A stretch of 64,000 nucleotides of DNA, from the NCBI RefSeq assembly GCF_028858535.1, contig NZ_JAPMOU010000025.1, positions 30,256-94,255 on the forward strand, read 5' to 3'. Origin of the DNA: Spartinivicinus poritis (GTDB taxonomy: Bacteria; Pseudomonadota; Gammaproteobacteria; Pseudomonadales; Zooshikellaceae). Below are positions 29,101-37,518 of this stretch, piece by piece (the first letter of the stretch is position 1; each line of letters begins with the position of its first letter). The position numbers and the translations under genes are program-made. A model generated the notes under the pieces. That model was not told the DNA's origin, did no database searches, and worked only from the letters and a program-made list of their open reading frames with translations.

Positions 29101-30921
29101 AGGCTCATGATCTTGTGGCGAAATGGTGTAAGGGCGTGCAGACAACACTCGGACGCCCATTTGCTCCAGAATGGGTAATACGTCAGATAAAGCCATGGTT
29201 TGACCACGACCAATCACTTTAAAGTGCAGGTTACCAAAGCTGCCTTGAGGGCGATAAAGATAGGTTGACAGAGGGTGATTATCATCAAGCTGTTCTATGC
29301 GCAAAATATCCACTAGGGCTTGAGTAGTAGCAAAGTCATCCCGATAAGCAGCTGGAAAAGCTTTTTGATAGCTTTTGTAAATACGATTGGCTTCGGCCTC
29401 TCCTAGTTTTTCTCTCAGTGCAATTTTGACATTATCCATCCATGACAACATTGCCCGAGTCATTTGGTTTTCAATTTCTTCGGTGTTGAACTGGATTTCC
29501 TGGGCATTTTCACAATGAATGGTAAATTGAACCCGAGCAGAAATTTGTTCTGAAAACTGCACATTAAATTCGACGCTGTGACCATTAAATATTTTCAGTA
29601 ATAAATTCTGCATTTTTAACCGTAGCTCGGTGTTATACCGATCACGGGGAACATAAATGATTGCAGTAATAAATCGCCCATAAATATCAGGCCGAATAAA
29701 CACGCGCAGCTGGCGCCTTTCTTGGGTTTCTAAAATGCCAAGGACGGTATCTTCAAGCTGCTGAAAGTTGGCCTGCATCATCTCATCACGAGGATAATGA
29801 TTTAGAATATTGCGCAGGGTTTTCCCTTTATGGCTATTCAGTGGAATATTGGCTTTTTCTAAAATTTGTGCGGCTTTTCTGCGTAATAGTGGAATAGTAG
29901 AATAAGGTGTCGTATAGGCAGTGGAAGAATATAGCCCGAAGAAGCGCCACTCGCCTATGACTTTGCCCGTCTGGTCATAACGCTTTATCCCTATATAGTC
30001 TAAGTGAGCTGGCCGGTGTACGGTGGAGCGACTAATGGATTTGGTTAATACGAGTAAGGATGGCTCCAATAACCGCTCCGTCATATAAGGCGACAGTTTT
30101 AGTACTTTAGGTGTGTCTTCCCCCAGTGAACGAAAGGTACCTAAACTAGATGCGGTATCAAGGGTCAGGGAACAACTGCCGTCTTGTGGATCGCAACTCA
30201 GTTGGTAGACGCGAAAGCCTAAAAAAGTAAAATGGTGGTCAGCTACCCAACGTAAAAAATCTATCTCTTCTGCTAGTTCTTCTGCTGGTAAGGGTAAATT
30301 GGCTTGTTCAGCACTGTGAATGGCTTCGTTGAGTTTATTCACCATAGCTGGCCAGTCATTGACAGCTTGGCGAACATCACTCAGCGTTTGCTGGGTTTGC
30401 TTCACTATTTCTGCCAGCTTGGCTTCGTCGCTTTCTCTCTCAACTTCAAAGCGCATTGCCGCTTCAGTAGTCGTCACTGAGGTGTCATGGCGCGGATAAA
30501 CCTGTAGCAGTTCTCCGTCATCACTTCGGCTAACAGCAATCACTGGATGGGTGATTATTTCGATAGCACAATTCAGTCGATTTAACGCCATTGAAATAGA
30601 CGACACTAAAAAAGGCATGTCATCAGTAATAATTTCTACGATGGTATGACGTGATTCCCAGCCATGGTCTTCAAATGTCGGGTTGAATGCTCGTATTAAT
30701 GATGTCTCAGGGGTTCTGTGTTGAAGGTAGTCCCACAGAGATAAAACACTGCTGCTGAGGCTTTCAAAGGGCTGTTTGATAATTTCATTGGTGATACTTT
30801 CAGCTAAAAACCGCTGAGCAAACTCAATGGCCGCCGATTGCGATTCAGCTGGTAAGCGTTCTTGAATAACAGCAATGACTTTGGCGATCGTATCTTGTTT
30901 TTTAGTTGTTACACTACTCAT
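26101..30921 (-). CDS. gdhB: NAD-specific glutamate dehydrogenase, large (180-kDa) class
   Basis: Catabolic oxidative deamination of glutamate to 2-oxoglutarate and ammonia, the exit of the AST pathway. 1606 residues, close to the 1620 of P. aeruginosa GdhB. The N-terminal third holds ACT-like regulatory segments. The catalytic core begins around residue 720 with YSPWVEGVHMRGGKVARGGL and EILGLVKAQMVKNAVIVPAG. It contains the substrate lysine stretch AGAKGGFVAKQL and the NAD-domain GIGDMGGDVFGNGML. A helical C-terminal domain follows. The gene is embedded between argR and aruC, whereas in Pseudomonas aeruginosa gdhB lies elsewhere. Only a weak AAAGAC precedes the ATG. Confidence 0.95.
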   Translation of the reverse strand: MSSVTTKKQDTIAKVIAVIQERLPAESQSAAIEFAQRFLAESITNEIIKQPFESLSSSVLSLWDYLQHRTPETSLIRAFNPTFEDHGWESRHTIVEIITDDMPFLVSSISMALNRLNCAIEIITHPVIAVSRSDDGELLQVYPRHDTSVTTTEAAMRFEVERESDEAKLAEIVKQTQQTLSDVRQAVNDWPAMVNKLNEAIHSAEQANLPLPAEELAEEIDFLRWVADHHFTFLGFRVYQLSCDPQDGSCSLTLDTASSLGTFRSLGEDTPKVLKLSPYMTERLLEPSLLVLTKSISRSTVHRPAHLDYIGIKRYDQTGKVIGEWRFFGLYSSTAYTTPYSTIPLLRRKAAQILEKANIPLNSHKGKTLRNILNHYPRDEMMQANFQQLEDTVLGILETQERRQLRVFIRPDIYGRFITAIIYVPRDRYNTELRLKMQNLLLKIFNGHSVEFNVQFSEQISARVQFTIHCENAQEIQFNTEEIENQMTRAMLSWMDNVKIALREKLGEAEANRIYKSYQKAFPAAYRDDFATTQALVDILRIEQLDDNHPLSTYLYRPQGSFGNLHFKVIGRGQTMALSDVLPILEQMGVRVLSARPYTISPQDHEPAWIIDFDIATDSAVDLDVPSCKDEFQDTFVKAYTGAIENDGFNKLVVAAGLKCRKAVMLRAVCKYLLQLKVPFSQTYMEQTLARNAVITRLLAELFSWKFDPYHQDEERESRIEQLQNNIEQSLSSVSNLDEDRILRHYLSVIQAMLRTNYYQLGNDHLPKSYLSFKLKPTQIAIAPQPRPMFEIFVYSPWVEGVHMRGGKVARGGLRWSDRKEDFRTEILGLVKAQMVKNAVIVPAGAKGGFVAKQLPEAADRDTIQQEVVHCYTTFISGLLDITDNLVHSQVTPPNRVVRHDEDDPYLVVAADKGTATFSDIANQIANDYGFWLGDAFASGGSNGYDHKKMGITARGAWESVKRLFLEQGINTQQQEFTCVGIGDMGGDVFGNGMLLSEHIRLVAAFNHLHIFIDPNPNATTTFAERQRLFKLPRSSWTDYDQSLLSKGGGIYERSSKQITLSAEAQQALNLKSTTLTPSELIKAILKAPIDLLWNGGIGTYVKASSETDAEVGDRANDALRVNANQLHCKVIGEGGNLGFTQLARVEFAQHGGYVTTDAIDNSAGVDSSDHEVNIKIAVSQVVENGDMTIKQRNQLLADMTDEVAELVLKHNYQQSQILSITNQFAAELLPEHTQLIHQLEKQKRLKRKLEFLPNDEQIAERQQNQQGFSRPEQSVLLAYSKIKLHDELVASDISSDKDISKLLADYFPKPLVTQCQQALGSHPLKSEIIATHLTNLVVNRMGPTFCLRVQEQINSSPADIVRAYMTANAVFKLDNLWQAVDSLQTTLTHSVLNELFLGLQEVAEKVTVWLLRHETWPLPINKVVEKYREPLNSVVEVLPRVLTGSNSQHFSQLLNHYTASGVPANLASSLATCRYLYSSLDIVAVALNQGEPVTTVASLYFALDNQLNLSWFRQSISTLPQRNLWQRKARITLADELDLALRQVCIQLILQTDTVTKPSERLNCWYNNNMARLKHSQSLMTEMQAAPQQDLAMLSVAVKELRRLT

Positions 30922-31013
30922 GACTGGGTCTTTTCATACCGCGAATGAATGATATTGCCCAAAACAGTTGTTGCCTAATTACAGCAGCTTCTTTGGGAGG
31001 TATCGCACTAGTA

Positions 31014-31052
31014 CTGCCTCCTATCAAAATGCCTCTTATTGATAGGAGGCAG
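31014..31052. repeat. Perfect 14-bp inverted repeat between gdhB and argR
   Basis: CTGCCTCCTATCAA (31014-31027) and TTGATAGGAGGCAG (31039-31052) with an 11-base spacer. It lies 93 bases upstream of gdhB, in the divergent gdhB/argR promoter region (30922-31363). It has no T-tract, so a regulatory stem-loop in the gdhB leader or a binding site is more likely than a terminator. Confidence 0.6.
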
Positions 31053-31217
31053 CACGATTAAATTATGGGGTAAAGCAACCCATAACGATAGTCACTCAAT
31101 ATAAAGAAAGCGACCTTGATTTTAAATGGCATGACATTTTTTCTTTTTTAGTAAGGTTGTTTGCTCCTCTAATCTGGCTATAATTGGCCAGATAGTCTCT
31201 TAGCGAACACTTTTAGG

Positions 31218-31238
31218 TGTCGCAAATTTTAAAACTAA
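31218..31238 (+). promoter_or_regulatory. Candidate ArgR half-site upstream of argR/gdhB
   Basis: TGTCGC followed by eight bases and AA (31218-31233) fits the remembered Pseudomonas ArgR half-site pattern TGTCGC-N8-AA-N5. An inverted pair ACACTTTT / AAAAGTGC brackets it (about 31207-31260). The site is 146 bases before argR and about 300 bases before gdhB. Confidence 0.45.
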
Positions 31239-31363
31239 CCAGTACTCATTTGAAAAGTGCTCAGAGCTAAACATAACTCACTACAGCAGCTAGCTCATGG
31301 TTGGCTCTGAGTCGGTTATGTCAGTGCTCGTAATCAAGTGTAGTATTTTAAGGCTTTGCATGA

Positions 31364-32359
31364 ATGGTCGTTACTGATTTAGCCGCTATTAGTAAAACAA
31401 ATCAACCACTGCATTTTGGCTTTTTACTGTTGCCGAATTTTTCCCTTATTGGCTTTTCGTCTGCGATTGAGCCTCTGCGTATGGCGAATTGGGTAAGCGG
31501 TAATAACCTTTATGAAACGGTCACTATCAGTGCGGAAGGCGTTGCAGTAGCCAGCAGTTGTGGTGCAGCGGTTCAAGTAGATACAGCACTGGATCAGATT
31601 CCACCATTGGATGCCTTGTTTGTGGTAGGAGCCAGTCCAGTGGCCAGAACAGGTAATGAGTCAGTGATTGCCTGGTTAAGGCAACAGGATAAAAATCAGC
31701 AGATCGCTCTAGGAGGAATTGGTACTGGCAGTTATTTGCTGGCTTGTGCTGGGCTGTTGGATGGTTATCGGGCCACAATTCATTGGTGGGATATTGCTAG
31801 CTTACGGGAAGAGTTTCCTCAAACGATAGTGTCTAATCACTTGTTTGAAATTGATAGTAACCGATTTACTTGCAGTGGTGGTACTGCTGCAATGGATATG
31901 ATGCTGTTTTTAATTGGTAAACACCATGGGCTGGAACTGGCATCAGCCATTTCAGAGCAGTTTGTCTGTGAACGCATTCGTCCAGGTGAAGACCCTCAGC
32001 GAGCACCACTAAAAGTACGGATTGGCACCAGTCATAGCAAGCTGGTGGAGGCTGTTGCCTTAATGGAAGCCAATATCGAGGAGCCTTTAAGCACTGATGA
32101 TTTGGCTTTTCATGTGGGGGTGTCTCGGCGACACCTAGAACGTCTATTTAAAAAGCACCTGCAAAGTGTCCCTTCAAAATATTACTTACAGTTGCGTTTG
32201 GAGCGTGCCAGGCAGCTGTTACAGCAGACTGACAAGGCTATTGCCCAGGTAGGGTTAAGCTGTGGTTTTGCCACAGCATCACACTTTAGTACCACCTACC
32301 GGAGTCACTTTGGTGTGACCCCTCGACAAGAAAGGCAGCAGTTGTTGAATGAGAAGTAA
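31364..32359 (+). CDS. argR: AraC-family arginine regulator ArgR (GATase1-like + HTH_18)
   Basis: 331 residues. Residues about 18-190 are a DJ-1/PfpI-like sensory domain (HFGFLLLPNFSLIGFSSAIE, DALFVVGASP, GIGTGSYLLACAGLLDG, HWWDIASL). Residues about 220-320 hold two helix-turn-helix motifs of AraC type (LAFHVGVSRRHLERLFKKHL and IAQVGLSCGFATASHFST). In Pseudomonas, ArgR of this type senses arginine, activates aot, aru and gdhB, and represses biosynthetic genes. The gene stands between gdhB and the aot operon, as expected. It is not the hexameric E. coli ArgR. The start ATG at 31364 has only a distant AAGG. Confidence 0.92.
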   Translation: MVVTDLAAISKTNQPLHFGFLLLPNFSLIGFSSAIEPLRMANWVSGNNLYETVTISAEGVAVASSCGAAVQVDTALDQIPPLDALFVVGASPVARTGNESVIAWLRQQDKNQQIALGGIGTGSYLLACAGLLDGYRATIHWWDIASLREEFPQTIVSNHLFEIDSNRFTCSGGTAAMDMMLFLIGKHHGLELASAISEQFVCERIRPGEDPQRAPLKVRIGTSHSKLVEAVALMEANIEEPLSTDDLAFHVGVSRRHLERLFKKHLQSVPSKYYLQLRLERARQLLQQTDKAIAQVGLSCGFATASHFSTTYRSHFGVTPRQERQQLLNEK

Positions 32360-32393
32360 TCAAAATTGTATTCGCCTTTGCTAAGGTGAGAAA

Positions 32394-32459
32394 TGTCATA
32401 TTTCAAAAACTTTTTGGCTAATTGAGTATAAAGTGGTCGCCATAATAAAACTTTTTGGC
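32394..32459 (+). promoter_or_regulatory. Two direct-repeat ArgR-like sites upstream of the aot operon
   Basis: Site 1 begins TGTCAT at 32394, and site 2 begins GGTCGC at 32435, exactly 41 bases apart (about four helical turns). Each is followed by eight bases and then the identical tail AACTTTTTGGC (the perfect repeat is AAAACTTTTTGGC at 32406-32418 and 32447-32459). Both fit the Pseudomonas ArgR pattern TGTCGC-N8-AA-N5. The remainder of the 460-base argR-aotP gap (32360-32819) shows no gene. Confidence 0.55.
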
Positions 32460-32819
32460 AAAATATCGACATTCCTTATTGAAATATTTTGGTAATGTGG
32501 ATGACAGAGCGAGGATTAAACCGTTACCATCTTCCCTGCCTGAGTTGCAAATTCAGTTATTAAATGGGCGCAATGTAACTCAAGATTGTTTTATCCACAC
32601 AGTATTTTGCTGTGCTTAGCAAATTTAGCTGTGTTTATTGCTTAATTAAAGCAACGGGGAGGGTGTAATTACAGCTAAAATAATGATAGACAAAGAAAAA
32701 CAATAGTTTAATCAAACACATTAACAGGGCGCTTACAAAATATTATGATGTGTTTGCTCATTTGTAGTATTTAATGAAGTGTATAGTGGAGTGTGCTTTA
32801 AAGGCGCGAGAAAACAATA

Positions 32820-33590
32820 ATGTCAGATATACCCGCATTAGAATTAATTGATATTCATAAGCACTTTGGCAAGGCTGAGGTGTTAAAAGGAGTTTCGCTT
32901 ACTGCCCGCAAAGGGGATGTAATTTCCATGATCGGTTCGTCCGGCTCAGGTAAAAGTACCTTTTTGCGTTGTGTAAATATGCTAGAAATTCCAACCGCTG
33001 GTGAAGTTAAAGTACATGGTGAACCCATTACGATGAAAATTGGACGTCGTAAGGAGCGTGTGCCGGCTGATATGCGTCAGGTTGAAAGAATTCGCTCGCG
33101 GTTATCCATGGTATTTCAAAGCTTCAATTTATGGTCACACATGACCATTCTTGACAATATCATTGAGGCGCCTATTCGTGTTTTGAAGCTATCTAAAGCT
33201 GAAGCCATCGAACGGGCAGAAGCCTTACTCCATAAAGTCGGTATTTATCAACGTAAAGACTACTATCCCAGTCATTTATCAGGCGGGCAGCAGCAACGTG
33301 CAGCCATTGCACGGGCACTGGCCATGGATCCTGAAGTCATGTTATTTGATGAACCTACTTCCGCGCTTGACCCTGAGCTGGTTGGCGAAGTGTTAAAGGT
33401 CATGCGAGGTTTAGCAGAAGAAGGGCGTACAATGTTAATTGTTACCCATGAAATGGCTTTTGCTAAAGATGTGTGTAATCACGTGATGTTTTTACATCAA
33501 GGCACCATTGAAGAACAGGGCGCACCGGATGAGTTATTTAATCATCCAAAATCTGAGCGCTTAAAACAATTTCTAGCGAGTAGCTACTAG
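32820..33590 (+). CDS. aotP: Arginine/ornithine ABC transporter ATPase
   Basis: 256 residues of the polar amino-acid (HisP/ArtP) ATPase family. Walker A is GSSGSGKST (39-47), signature LSGGQQQR (153-160), Walker B VMLFDE (173-178), and an H-loop His lies in IVTHEMAFA. It energises uptake through the AotQ/AotM permeases. It is the first gene of the operon here, whereas in P. aeruginosa aotP follows the permeases. ArgR-like sites lie about 360 bases upstream. There is a 61-base gap to aotJ. Confidence 0.92.
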   Translation: MSDIPALELIDIHKHFGKAEVLKGVSLTARKGDVISMIGSSGSGKSTFLRCVNMLEIPTAGEVKVHGEPITMKIGRRKERVPADMRQVERIRSRLSMVFQSFNLWSHMTILDNIIEAPIRVLKLSKAEAIERAEALLHKVGIYQRKDYYPSHLSGGQQQRAAIARALAMDPEVMLFDEPTSALDPELVGEVLKVMRGLAEEGRTMLIVTHEMAFAKDVCNHVMFLHQGTIEEQGAPDELFNHPKSERLKQFLASSY

Positions 33591-33651
33591 AGCTAGCAGA
33601 TCATTCGATCACTGGCTAGGGTTAATAACAATAATTGAATGGGGGTTATTC

Positions 33652-34428
33652 ATGAGACCTTTGAAGTTAATAGGGGCAGTATTACTGGCCGTTTGTGCAA
33701 CAACTGCAACTGCTAAAGAATGGAAAAAAGTGCGAATTGGCGTAGAAGGCGCTTATCCTCCATTTAGCTGGACAACAGAAAAGGGCGAATTAAAAGGCTT
33801 TGATATTGATATTGCCAATGCGTTGTGTGCAGCAATGAAAGCCGAGTGTAAATTGGTACCGCAGGATTGGGATGGAATTATTCCTGCTCTGCTTGCTCGC
33901 AAATATGATGCTATCGTTGCATCTATGTCGATTACTGAAGAGCGGAAAAAGAAAGTCGCTTTTACCAACAAATATTACCATACGCCTGTAAAATTTATTC
34001 GCAAAAAAGGCTCAGCTATTGAAGTAACCGATGCAGGCTTAAAAGGCAAAACCGTTGGTGTCCAACGTTCTACCGTTGCAGATAAATATATCACTGAAAA
34101 ATACGGTGAAGTGGTGACAATCAAGCGTTATGGCACCCAAGATGAAGCTTATCTAGACATGAAAGCTGGCCGATTGGATTTATTATTGGGTGATATTATT
34201 CCATTAAACGATGGCTTCTTGAAAAAAGGTAATGACGATAAATTTGAGTTTGTCGGACCTGACATTACTGATAAGCGTTGGTTTGGTGAAGGAATCGGGA
34301 TTGCCTTGCGTAAGCGCGATAAGGACTTAAAAGATAAATTAAATATGGCGATTGAGCAGATTCGCAAAGACGGCACTTACGATAAAATCAGAGCCAAATA
34401 TTTTGACTTTGATATTTATGGCGACTAA
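33652..34428 (+). CDS. aotJ: Arginine/ornithine periplasmic binding protein
   Basis: 258 residues with a signal peptide (MRPLKLIGAVLLAVCATTATA, cut after residue 21). The mature SBP_bac_3 domain opens KKVRIGVEGAYPPFSW and continues with the ligand-loop segments GFDIDIANALCAAMK, DWDGIIPALLARKYDAI, MSITEERKKKVAFT and RYGTQDEAYLDMKAGRLD. This is the lysine/arginine/ornithine-binding subfamily. A hairpin just after the gene may reduce readthrough, keeping binding protein in excess over permease. Confidence 0.93.
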   Translation: MRPLKLIGAVLLAVCATTATAKEWKKVRIGVEGAYPPFSWTTEKGELKGFDIDIANALCAAMKAECKLVPQDWDGIIPALLARKYDAIVASMSITEERKKKVAFTNKYYHTPVKFIRKKGSAIEVTDAGLKGKTVGVQRSTVADKYITEKYGEVVTIKRYGTQDEAYLDMKAGRLDLLLGDIIPLNDGFLKKGNDDKFEFVGPDITDKRWFGEGIGIALRKRDKDLKDKLNMAIEQIRKDGTYDKIRAKYFDFDIYGD

Positions 34429-34467
34429 TCAATAAGCTTAGTTGTTACTGTAAAAAGAGGTAATCCA

Positions 34468-34507
34468 AAAGGGCACAATTTAATGATAGTTAAGGTGCCC
34501 TTTATTA
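34468..34507 (+). terminator. Intra-operon attenuating hairpin after aotJ
   Basis: A perfect 9-bp stem AAAGGGCAC (34468-34476) / GTGCCCTTT (34495-34503) with an 18-base loop, followed by ATTATTTT. Its position between binding protein and permeases suits partial termination. Confidence 0.65.
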
Positions 34508-34557
34508 TTTTATATCCTTCGCGAATGACTTTTCATTGTGCATATTGAGATAGTTGT

Positions 34558-35271
34558 ATGGCGCAAGCAAGTGACGCTCCACACCCAATTGATTATGCCA
34601 GCTCAATTTTAGATGGTGTATTATTAACCATTGAGTTGGCATTATTATCCTTATTTATTGCTGTTTTACTTGGCATGTTAGCAGCGCTGGGTAAACTCTC
34701 TAGAAACCTGTTAGCCCGCTGGCTGGCTAGTGTCTATACCACGGTTATTCGTGGTATTCCTGAGCTGGTATTAATGTTTTTGGTATTTTATGGTGGCCAA
34801 CTGTTAATTAATGATTTGGCAGCCAGTATCGGCTATGACGATTATATTGATATCGATCCCTTCATTTCTGGCGTAATTACTATTGGCTTTATTTATGGCG
34901 CCTATATGGGAGAAACCTTTAGAGGGGCGATTTTAGCGGTCGATCAAGGCCAGCTGGAAGCTGGCAGTGCTTATGGGATGACTCGCTGGCAAGTGTTCCA
35001 TCGGATTCTATTTCCACAAATGATGCGTCATGCGTTACCGGGCCTAGGTAATAATTGGCTGGTTTTGCTAAAAGCAACGGCTCTCGTTTCATTAATTGGT
35101 TTAGAAGATATGGTGAGGAAAGCGCACCTAGCATCAGGCTCAACTCAAGAGCCGTTTATCTTTTTCTTAGCTGTTGCTGTCATTTTCTTAATCTTTACTT
35201 CCATATCAGTAGCGCTGTTACAGTGGGCTGAAAACCATTATGGTGCTTGTGTTAAACGGGAGACCCACTAA
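34558..35271 (+). CDS. aotQ: Arginine/ornithine ABC transporter permease AotQ
   Basis: 237 residues, a HisQ-type permease with about five membrane helices. The first is in DGVLLTIELALLSLFIAVLL. The cytoplasmic EAA loop that contacts AotP is QLEAGSAYGMTRWQVFHRI. It is a TAATG overlap partner of aotM, and the two form the transmembrane heterodimer. The N-terminal MAQASDAPHPIDYAS lies before the first helix. Confidence 0.92.
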   Translation: MAQASDAPHPIDYASSILDGVLLTIELALLSLFIAVLLGMLAALGKLSRNLLARWLASVYTTVIRGIPELVLMFLVFYGGQLLINDLAASIGYDDYIDIDPFISGVITIGFIYGAYMGETFRGAILAVDQGQLEAGSAYGMTRWQVFHRILFPQMMRHALPGLGNNWLVLLKATALVSLIGLEDMVRKAHLASGSTQEPFIFFLAVAVIFLIFTSISVALLQWAENHYGACVKRETH

Positions 35272-35960
35272 TGGATTTTGATATTATCAAGGATAATTAT
35301 CCTCAGTTGCTGGAAGGGCTACTGCTGACGGTAGAGCTGGTTTCATTATCCCTGCTGATTGGTTTTATCTTAGCGGTGCCAATGGCGCTCATGCGTAATG
35401 GTAAAAACGTATTTTTGCGCTGGTTTGCCTGGGGTTTTATCTATTTCTTTCGCGGTACCCCGTTACTGGTTCAGTTATATTTAATTTATTATGGGATTGG
35501 CCAAGCTGAATGGGTAAGAGACACTATTTTGTGGGGCTTTTTTAAAGAAGCTTATCTGTGTGCTTTATTAGCTTTTACCCTGAATACAGCGGCTTATACG
35601 GCTGAAATTTTACGTGGTGCTATTAATACGACAGATCGTGGTGAAATTGAAGCCGCTAAAGCTTATGGAATGACACCTTGGCAAACCTTTTACCGTATTG
35701 TTTTTCCCAGTGCATTTCGCCGAGCATTACCTGCATACGGAAATGAAGTGATCTTTATGCTCCATGGCAGTGCTATTGCTAGTGCAGTGACACTGGTTGA
35801 CTTGACTGGTGCAGCAAAATTAATTTACTCAACTTACTACAGCCCCTTCGAAGCCTTTATTGCTGCAGGTGTGTTGTATATGATCGTGACGTTTTTTATT
35901 GTGGGTGGTTTTAAAATGCTAGAAAGACGTTGGCATGCCCATTTAAGGCCAAGAACTTAG
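35271..35960 (+). CDS. aotM: Arginine/ornithine ABC transporter permease AotM
   Basis: 229 residues, a HisM-type permease with five predicted membrane helices. The EAA loop is EIEAAKAYGMTPWQTFYRIV followed by FPSAFRRALPAYGNE. Translation is coupled to aotQ through TAATG at 35269-35273. It is the last gene of the aot operon. The aotO gene found in the P. aeruginosa operon (an aspartoacylase-like protein) is absent. Confidence 0.92.
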   Translation: MDFDIIKDNYPQLLEGLLLTVELVSLSLLIGFILAVPMALMRNGKNVFLRWFAWGFIYFFRGTPLLVQLYLIYYGIGQAEWVRDTILWGFFKEAYLCALLAFTLNTAAYTAEILRGAINTTDRGEIEAAKAYGMTPWQTFYRIVFPSAFRRALPAYGNEVIFMLHGSAIASAVTLVDLTGAAKLIYSTYYSPFEAFIAAGVLYMIVTFFIVGGFKMLERRWHAHLRPRT

Positions 35961-35969
35961 TCTAACTTT

Positions 35970-35999
35970 GCTGCCTATTTCAACATAGGCAGCTTTTTA
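35970..35999 (+). terminator. Rho-independent terminator of the aot operon
   Basis: Perfect 9-bp stem GCTGCCTAT / ATAGGCAGC (35970-35978 and 35985-35993) followed by TTTTT. Confidence 0.9.
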
Positions 36000-36053
36000 C
36001 GTTTACATACTTATCGATAAGCTTTTACTTAGTTTTCTTCGGTAAAAAGTGCA

Positions 36054-36542
36054 TTAAAACTGTTGTTTTGCTGAGTCGATTTTCGCATAAGTTTGCGTGG
36101 TGCCATCCTTCATTAGCAGTATTACCTGATAAGGCATAAAGTTATTTTCAACTTCCATCCCTGGGCTGCCTACCGGCATTCCAGCGACACTGAGTCCAAT
36201 GGCATTATCGGGCTGCTCCTGTAAAAAGCGCTTGATGACTTTTGCAGGAATATGTCCTTCAAATACATAACCCTGCTGAGACACGGCCGTATGGCAAGAG
36301 CGTTGCTTGGGTGCGATAGCAAACTGCGTTTTAATCTCAGCTAAGGCATTGGTGTTAATAACCTGGGTAGTAAACCCTGCTTGTTCAATATGATCTACCC
36401 ATTTAACACAGCAACCACATTGTGGGCTTTTATAAACCTGCAGTAATGTATCCACAGTGGGTTTGTCTTGAGCAAACGTGATGATACTAAACAGTGACAA
36501 GCAAAAAATGACAGAATGACGAAGAAGATAAATAACATTCAT
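36054..36542 (-). CDS. DUF411 exported metal-binding protein
   Basis: 162 residues. A signal peptide or N-terminal anchor (about 1-24) precedes a thioredoxin-like DUF411 domain. The putative metal site is Cys42-Gly-Cys-Cys45 (SPQCGCCVKW) plus Cys83-His84 (RSCHTAV). The conserved AGMPVGSPGMEV segment (about 120-131) is present. Members of this family often accompany copper-resistance genes, and a periplasmic copper role is inferred. It is separated from the DUF2946 gene upstream on the same strand by a 358-base gap that contains a MITE-like repeat. It is convergent with the aot operon. Confidence 0.85.
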   Translation of the reverse strand: MNVIYLLRHSVIFCLSLFSIITFAQDKPTVDTLLQVYKSPQCGCCVKWVDHIEQAGFTTQVINTNALAEIKTQFAIAPKQRSCHTAVSQQGYVFEGHIPAKVIKRFLQEQPDNAIGLSVAGMPVGSPGMEVENNFMPYQVILLMKDGTTQTYAKIDSAKQQF

Positions 36543-36592
36543 TTCTGAAAATACCTTAATAATTGCATAAAAATACTTTTCTCTTCCCTTAG

Positions 36593-36849
36593 AGGCTGTT
36601 GCAAAAGCTAGTAAATATGGAATGATAGGGAATTCATCATATTTATTCGCTAATACTCTTTCGCGACACCTTCATTAAAAAGAGTCATGAAAGAGGATAA
36701 ATATAAGTGTAGTGTTCGATAGGGAGCAACAAGCTATTCTTCGCCACTCTTGAAAGACCATCCTTGGTCTATCAAGAGCTAAAGCGATGTCCCTATCGCT
36801 GCTACATAATACTTTGTTACTCCCTATCCTCTATCTTTTGTGACAGCCT
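36593..36849. repeat. MITE-like repeat, copy C, with outer inverted ends
   Basis: The core (36718-36828) has ends GATAGGGAGCAACAAGC and GTTACTCCCTATC with the family interior TCGCCACTCTTGAAAG. An outer inverted pair AGGCTGTTGCAAAAG (36593-36607) and CTTTTGTGACAGCCT (36835-36849) encloses the core and extra AT-rich sequence. It occupies most of the gap between the DUF411 and DUF2946 genes; nothing else is seen there. Confidence 0.65.
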
Positions 36850-36900
36850 GTATGGAAGATACTTATAGTTTGGTTACAACAGTAAATTGGATCAGTTGAA

Positions 36901-37287
36901 TTAGCAGTGTATTGGTGGGCGCAGTAGGCGCTCGGGAATAGCTTCAGTGAGTTGAACGGTGAGTGTTGAATAGTTGGGTATTGATGCAGGCAACCTATGC
37001 AACGGAGGCTGATTAATTAGCCCTGTTGTATTGGAAGTGACACAGGCACTGCAATCTGAGCAATGGTTATCTATTGAACTGGTTTTGTTAAAGGGGCTAT
37101 TGATTGGTTTTAATTGGGGCTCACAGGCTTGACAGCTGGCATGATGGCTCGCAACGTTCAATAGCATTTGCCCTTGATTGCAGTGGCCTGCCTGCACAAT
37201 AGACACTGTCATTAGTTGCCACAGTACTGTTAGCACTAACGTCGTTATCCATCGTTTAGTCTGCAATGCTTGCACTTTTTTTACCAA
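36901..37287 (-). CDS. Small Cys/His-rich membrane-associated protein (DUF2946-like)
   Basis: 128 residues. A membrane helix or uncleaved signal lies near 13-33 (WITTLVLTVLWQLMTVSIVQ). The external part has Cys36, Cys52-x-x-Cys55 and the cluster His75-Cys76-x-x-Cys79-x-x-Cys82 (NHCSDCSACVTS). DUF2946 proteins have this layout and are found near copper genes. The family assignment is by pattern. It lies upstream of DUF411 on the same strand and is divergent from DUF1326, with a 231-base shared promoter region. Confidence 0.65.
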   Translation of the reverse strand: MVKKVQALQTKRWITTLVLTVLWQLMTVSIVQAGHCNQGQMLLNVASHHASCQACEPQLKPINSPFNKTSSIDNHCSDCSACVTSNTTGLINQPPLHRLPASIPNYSTLTVQLTEAIPERLLRPPIHC

Positions 37288-37518
37288 CCAATTTAGTTAT
37301 CAATCAATTTAAACTGTCATTTTGTGCAGGTTCCTTAGCTTAACATAGTATTTATTTGTACAGTAGTATTGTGTATACAGTTAGTAGCCGTATAAGATGG
37401 TGATCTCTGGTAGGCTGTAGACAAGTATCAAATTAGATACAACCCCTGAAATTATTCACAAAAAGTATATCAATTAATAAAAATAGAACGTTGATACTCA
37501 TTAATTAAGGAAGATGCA

